DNA of 64,000 nt from CALLPQ01 sp038531745 (GTDB taxonomy: Bacteria; Pseudomonadota; Alphaproteobacteria; Caulobacterales; Parvularculaceae): contig JBCBBJ010000003.1 in the NCBI GenBank assembly GCA_038531745.1, positions 244,318 through 308,317 on the forward strand, given 5' to 3'. A program made the position numbers and the translations under genes. Each line of letters begins with the position of its first letter. Positions within the stretch are counted from its first letter, which is position 1. Of this stretch, positions 61,301 to 64,000 are shown piece by piece. The notes under the pieces are model-generated. The model searched no databases. It saw nothing but the letters and a program-made list of their open reading frames with translations, and was not told where the DNA came from.

Positions 61301-64000
61301 GAGCGGATCGGTGACGCCTTCCGAAACCACAAACCCATCGTTTGCATTCCCATCAATGGCCGCCTCGAACACATCGAACAGACCATCGCCGTCGATATCA
61401 GTTGTGGCATCGGACGCACCGGTGGGTATCGGCTGACCAAGACCATTTTCCAACGCATCGCTAATGCTGTCATTGTCACTATCGGTATCAAGATAGTCTG
61501 GCGTATCCGTGCCATCAGAATTGACGGGTGTCAGGCCATCTCCATCACCCAGACTTGCTGCTGTGGAACCAGCGGTCAGGCCCGCCCCGCCATTGGACGA
61601 ATTTCGACTGTCGAAATTATCGTCGAGGCCATCGCGGTTCACATCAACAAAATCACCGCCATTGTTTGGGTCACCGATACCCGATGGCGCAATATACGCG
61701 TCCGTTGCCTGGGCCTCGATATTGTCTGGAATACCATCATTATCAACGTCGATATCCACATGATCGAACAGGCCATCACCATCGCTATCAACGGCCGTGG
61801 CACCGGTAGTGCCCGTCACCCGGGCATAGCCAACCTCGCTGAGGATCACGCCAGACGGGTTTGACTGGATGCTGTCAAAGGTCAGGGTTATTTCCGTGAA
61901 CGGCTGATCACTCTGAATATTCAGTGTACCACCACTATTGGCGCCGAAGCCGCCAGGCGCGGTGCTGATGGATGTCCCATTGAATGAGGTCGGGAACTGA
62001 CCATCGCCATCGTCTGTGTAGGAAAGCGTCGTCGTCCCCGCGTTAACGCTGATATTGGTGATTTCTTCTTCGCCTGCGGGATTATTGAAGCCCACATCAT
62101 TATTGAAGAAGCTCAGGCGCAGATCCACATTAGCGACCGGCTGATCAAAGGTAATCGTGTAGGTCCGATCTGTAACGGCATTGGGCGTACCAAAGCGATA
62201 GCCAAGACCGGCGTCGATGGTATTGGTATTGCCCGTCGTATCGAGGATCGATATTTGCGTCCCGTCCGGTCCATTAAACACATGCGGGTTACCGCCTGCG
62301 CCCGGCTGAGTGGAACCCGACGTAATTGCGTTGCTATCGGCGATCTGTTGGGTACCGGTGGTAAAGCCGGGCCCGCCCAAACCTTCTACGGTATCGAGGA
62401 TACCATCATTGTCATCATCCACATCGATGGAGTTATCGATGCCGTCGCCGTCCGTATCCACAGAGATCAGCGCATTGAATTGTGCCGTTGACAGCGAAGA
62501 GGTATTGTTGGGCGGCGTACCGCCGGAGTTATCACCGATGGAAGATGGCGGATTTGACGCCACCCCTTCGGTCTGATCCCAAACACGGAAAGTCAGCGTG
62601 GGTGTTAGCGTTACCCTCGCATCGGGGATAAACCGGAAAACGGTGGATGAATTGAACAAGAGGGCCTGACCCGCGGGCACAGGCTGCGGATTATTGTTGT
62701 CCGCATCACCCACGTCGAAATCCGTCCACTGATGGTCGGCCAGATCGGTCCGCAGATATTGCCACCGGCCCTCAACCTCATCGGCCATGGTAACGCCGAT
62801 CCCAAACTCATTTTCCTCCACATCGGTTACCGCAAGTTGGTCGAGAAGATCGCTGACGGCGATCAGCCCAAGATCAGACGCCGACTGGCCACCGGCAAGG
62901 GCCGCGCGCACGGCATTACCATCACGCCCGGCAATTTCCGCAAAGTCATCACTATCAAGAATGGCAAGCGGTGTGGGCGTACCCGCACCAACCTCCATGA
63001 CCGTACCGGTAAAGGACGGATCGGTTGCATCAAGAATCGTGGGGATCGGGGCGTCGTTTTGGCTTTCCACCGTGATTTGCGTGGTGGACGCCGGTGTCTG
63101 TTCACCGGTTGTTGTTTGCGCAATAAAAGTAAAGGTACGAGTGCCCGGCGTATTATCCTGGCTTAAGTTTTCATAGGTAAGCGCTTGCAACAGTGCCGAA
63201 AGATCATCCGTGGGCAGAGGCTCACCGCCGCCAACAGCATTTGCAATAGTCAGCCGATTGCTAGTCAAAATCAGGGTAAAGGTTGTTTCACCAAACGTCA
63301 GGGAACCGGACTGACCGCTCCCATTTACGGGAATAAACACCAGATCGGATGTCCCGTCGGAAACGGTCAAGCGTTCATCGGCGCCGTCATTTTCCCGGCT
63401 AAGCGCGATATCAACCGTAACACTGGCGACCCTGGCACCACTGTCACGAATGATACCGTCAATCGTAGTAATAGTGCCATCGTCGCCGGTGCCAATATCT
63501 TCGCGGAAAATCTGAGCAAGATCATTGCCTGCAAGCACACCGTTAAGATCAATCACCGGCACACCGTCGCGAAAATCCAAATCCGCACGCAGCGGCACAA
63601 TCGATGCCGCATCGGCCGCATCCTCATCACTATCAGGTAGATAAGGCAGGTCTGGATCAGCCCTGTTGATGAGATCAGCGATACCCTCATTAACGACGAA
63701 ACCATCTTCGATGTTTCTGTCGATGTTTGTTTCAAAAATATCAAATAGACCATCACCGTCGGCATCGGTGGTGTCAGTGGAAAGCCCGGTCTGCACCTCA
63801 AACCCAACGCCGTTCTCTGCGGCGTCATCGGCGCCGTCATTATCGCTATCGAGGTCAAGGAAATCGGGATTGTCGAGGCCGTCAGTATTGACAGGATCAA
63901 TCAATGCCTCTGTCTGCGTGGCAGCAGCAGAGTTCATATCCAGCGTATTGCCGTTATCAGCGTTACGATTGTCAAAATTATCATCCAGGCCATCGCGGTT
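55316..64000 (-). CDS. Giant multidomain surface/secreted protein, C-terminal 2,894 residues
   Basis: The frame is open to the window edge, so the N-terminus is missing. Order from N to C: TSP3-like DxDxDG calcium repeats (about 63,600-64,000, 62,400-62,480 and 61,300-61,800), a cadherin-like block (about 63,000-63,500), eight Big_9/tandem-95 modules (TPEDTP...FTYTIDDGNGGTDTATV) and nine He_PIG-type modules (DPDGDPLTFTA.GLPPGLMIDP), mostly alternating. A unique C-terminal 260 residues ends SVDIILRGQR. No RTX nonapeptides are seen in the visible part. It is very acidic and probably calcium-stiffened, an adhesin or biofilm-matrix protein. The TolC-like gene follows directly. Export route and ligand are inferred. 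Confidence 0.9.
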   Translation of the reverse strand, partial: NRDGLDDNFDNRNADNGNTLDMNSAAATQTEALIDPVNTDGLDNPDFLDLDSDNDGADDAAENGVGFEVQTGLSTDTTDADGDGLFDIFETNIDRNIEDGFVVNEGIADLINRADPDLPYLPDSDEDAADAASIVPLRADLDFRDGVPVIDLNGVLAGNDLAQIFREDIGTGDDGTITTIDGIIRDSGARVASVTVDIALSRENDGADERLTVSDGTSDLVFIPVNGSGQSGSLTFGETTFTLILTSNRLTIANAVGGGEPLPTDDLSALLQALTYENLSQDNTPGTRTFTFIAQTTTGEQTPASTTQITVESQNDAPIPTILDATDPSFTGTVMEVGAGTPTPLAILDSDDFAEIAGRDGNAVRAALAGGQSASDLGLIAVSDLLDQLAVTDVEENEFGIGVTMADEVEGRWQYLRTDLADHQWTDFDVGDADNNNPQPVPAGQALLFNSSTVFRFIPDARVTLTPTLTFRVWDQTEGVASNPPSSIGDNSGGTPPNNTSSLSTAQFNALISVDTDGDGIDNSIDVDDDNDGILDTVEGLGGPGFTTGTQQIADSNAITSGSTQPGAGGNPHVFNGPDGTQISILDTTGNTNTIDAGLGYRFGTPNAVTDRTYTITFDQPVANVDLRLSFFNNDVGFNNPAGEEEITNISVNAGTTTLSYTDDGDGQFPTSFNGTSISTAPGGFGANSGGTLNIQSDQPFTEITLTFDSIQSNPSGVILSEVGYARVTGTTGATAVDSDGDGLFDHVDIDVDNDGIPDNIEAQATDAYIAPSGIGDPNNGGDFVDVNRDGLDDNFDSRNSSNGGAGLTAGSTAASLGDGDGLTPVNSDGTDTPDYLDTDSDNDSISDALENGLGQPIPTGASDATTDIDGDGLFDVFEAAIDGNANDGFVVSEGVTDPLNTGGRYLPDAGGDASVGTATPLVNDLDFRDPNDPPVAEDDGPIAVTGATPTTIDLVGGTGANGAVADRDPDGDSLTITEIIDPADPANPIAITAPGQVVTLASGTQVTVNTDGTVTVTTPMLATGPETFDYTISDGNGGTDSATVTLNRNSANSDPVAENDVLTTPEDTPLMTNIITANGVDTDPEMDTLTVTDVQLDSDGDGMPNTLPLGMAAPITDINGDPIGTLTVATNGDLTFAPAPNYNGPVPQLTYTVDDGNGGTDTATVDITVGDVNDPPVAMDDMATTPEDMPVTIPVVGNDSDPDGMIEPATVMIEDPNNPGTFVTMLTVPGEGTFEVDPMSGDITFTPEPNFNGPVTPITYQVMDDDGTPVTAMLTVMVAPVNDLPIAQDDSFTTPEDVAATRSVLPDNGNGMDSDPEGDVLTVTRVLTGTDETPLAGAMDGDGVGVAVPGDNGGLFTIQPDGTIAFQPNGEFNSLMEGETVTTSIVYQIDDGNGGTDTAVVTYTIMGMNDAPVVSPVPDQSNTDGEMIPPLDVSTTFMDPDGDPLTFTASGLPPGLMIDPMTGIITGTLPPDASVDGPYMVTITGVNPDGEIITTVFEWDVTNPGPEATDNTTGTPEDTPVTFDVVGDDTDPDGDPLTVTSTTQPENGTVVINPDGTLTYTPEPNFQGTDTFTYTISDGNGGTDTATVTVNVPNAPDQPTATPIADMMNVDADLVDPIDVSGNFSDPDGDPLTFTAIGLPPGLMLDPMTGEISGTIDPDASQGGPYTVTVTVSNPDGNLGSTTFTWTVDNPAPEALNNVVGTPEDTPVTFDVLGNDSDPDGDPLTVTSTTQPDNGTVVINPDGTLTYTPDPNFEGTDTFTYTIDDGNGGTDTATVTVNVPAEPDQRVAAPITDMMNVDGDMVVPVDVSTNFSDSDGDPLTFTANGLPPGLMLDPVTGVITGMIDPDASQNGPYDVTITATDPDGDLVSTSFVWTVTNPVPLAMDNSASTPEDTPITLAVLADDTDPDGDPLTVTAVTPPANGTVTINPDGTVTYLPGPQFNGTDTFTYTIDDGNGGTDTATVTITVDPVADDPVAPDVIPNQPAEDGTPVPPLDISTFVEDPDGDPLVFSAPDLPPGLMIDPDTGIISGTPDPSASQGGPNGDGEYPVIVTVSDPNGGTVDVPVTYVIENPPPMATDDGVIPVTEDTPTFIDVLDNDVDPDGDPIMVTEVNGMPLTVGAPVTLPSGATVILEESGSLTYTPALNQTGTDEFVYTIDDGEGGTDTATVSLDIGAENDTPVAGPALPDRMNSDGDTITPVDVSGNFSDPDGDSLTFTAQGLPPGLMIDLQTGVITGMLPGDASVGGPYVVTVTATDPSGLEVSVPFLWTVDNLPPVVVELVPNQANLDGETVAIDITNAFEDPNPDGDPLTYTVEGLPPGVTIDPDTGLITGTLPPDASLQEPYIVTLTANDGQGGVATETFVWRINNDNPALVTQLPNRQNTDGETIDPVDLGMNFADPDGDPLTFTAQGLPPGLMIDPDTGLVTGMLPNDASAGGPYVVVVTADDGMGVMTVESFVWTVDNIAPVLDRPQSDVTAMDGSPVEIPVAGNFSDPDGDPLTFAAEGLPPGFEIDPDTGVISGTLDIHASVDGPFTVIVTAADPQGGIVTDLFTIRAENPAPVAGPIDPINVPVGESIDVDLSSQFTDEDGDPLRFTAPDLPEGLTLDPATGVLSGTPVVGTPSGPVRVFANDGDGGITPIDVPLNILGNADIEQIISFGQPVDGGLNQGARDRVQEAGLKRIAADQIILDTVNGVRSLNGNTLFTDGDRSDPDGEALSLKKVLDGRDVLAADGIDHFAIEGSSAFSSRIDVSGTQSIDTNAKTGQFVIDTFFRDNALYVETYDTIDRNQSRGFNEYTATLGDGRALPSWVSFSPDGLLIIDRPANVEAVTFKITGLRGGGGHVTRIVEIDTATGEIRELKRSDKAYGSSFSEQLQTASLDPSTNDASVDIILRGQR
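57803..59485 (-). repeat. Three tandem 561-bp super-repeats in the giant gene
   Basis: A Big_9 plus He_PIG pair recurs with a period of exactly 561 bp (187 residues): the marker CGGGCTGTGTGG occurs at 59362 and 58801, with a diverged copy near 58240. The first two copies are nearly identical over long stretches, pointing to recent duplication or gene conversion. Confidence 0.85.

Overview
The window comes from an alphaproteobacterium; order and species cannot be fixed from the sequence alone. The main evidence is a circularly permuted two-piece tmRNA gene, an alpha-type SspB, an RcdA (DUF1465) protein next to ribosomal protein L31, and family-restricted proteins such as DUF2948, DUF1192, DUF2161 and TIGR01459. 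Most of the sequence is ordinary GC-rich chromosome. No phage, integrase, intact insertion sequence or CRISPR array is visible. One AT-richer islet at about 7.4-8.5 kb looks foreign.

Layout. 0-9.7 kb: the start of pntAA, an alpha/beta hydrolase, an NtrC-type response regulator, a DUF2161 nuclease-like protein, thrC with an M16 peptidase, the AT-rich islet and a paraoxonase-like propeller. 9.9-17.1 kb: rpmE, rcdA, DUF429, DUF1192, a secreted propeller, a secreted CSLREA/beta-helix/RTX protein and an S66 peptidase. 17.2-30.5 kb: a CarF/PEDS1-type lipid desaturase, proC, a YbjN protein, hisD, DUF2948, a peroxiredoxin, an aromatic aminotransferase, a membrane PAS/degenerate-EAL protein, a GNAT, a TPR-2OG oxygenase and a nitroreductase. 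30.6-40.2 kb: the housekeeping run HAD-ribF-(Gly/Arg-rich protein)-ileS-lspA-DUF3035-mutL, all on the minus strand. 40.2-46.5 kb: SYLF, TipF-like EAL and OmpA lipoproteins, a thiolase, and leucine dehydrogenase divergent from an Lrp regulator.

46.7-48.3 kb is the most distinctive stretch. A strong sigma-70-like promoter precedes the split tmRNA gene ssrA. Next comes an array of four 110-bp direct repeats plus a fragment, then sspB, whose product delivers ssrA-tagged proteins to ClpXP. Tag RNA and tag-binding adaptor are therefore neighbours on one strand. A second ClpXP adaptor family member, RcdA, is encoded at 10.2 kb.

48.3-53.5 kb: an NDUFA9-like protein, tRNA-Leu(CAG), a histidine-rich exported protein, and a tyrosine-catabolic set (hppD, a VOC protein, fumarylacetoacetase) divergent from a MarR regulator with a perfect 14-bp palindrome between them. 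53.6-64 kb: a TolC-like outer-membrane lipoprotein and the C-terminal 2,894 residues of a giant cell-surface or secreted protein built from TSP3-like, cadherin-like and Ig-like modules. Its start lies beyond the window.
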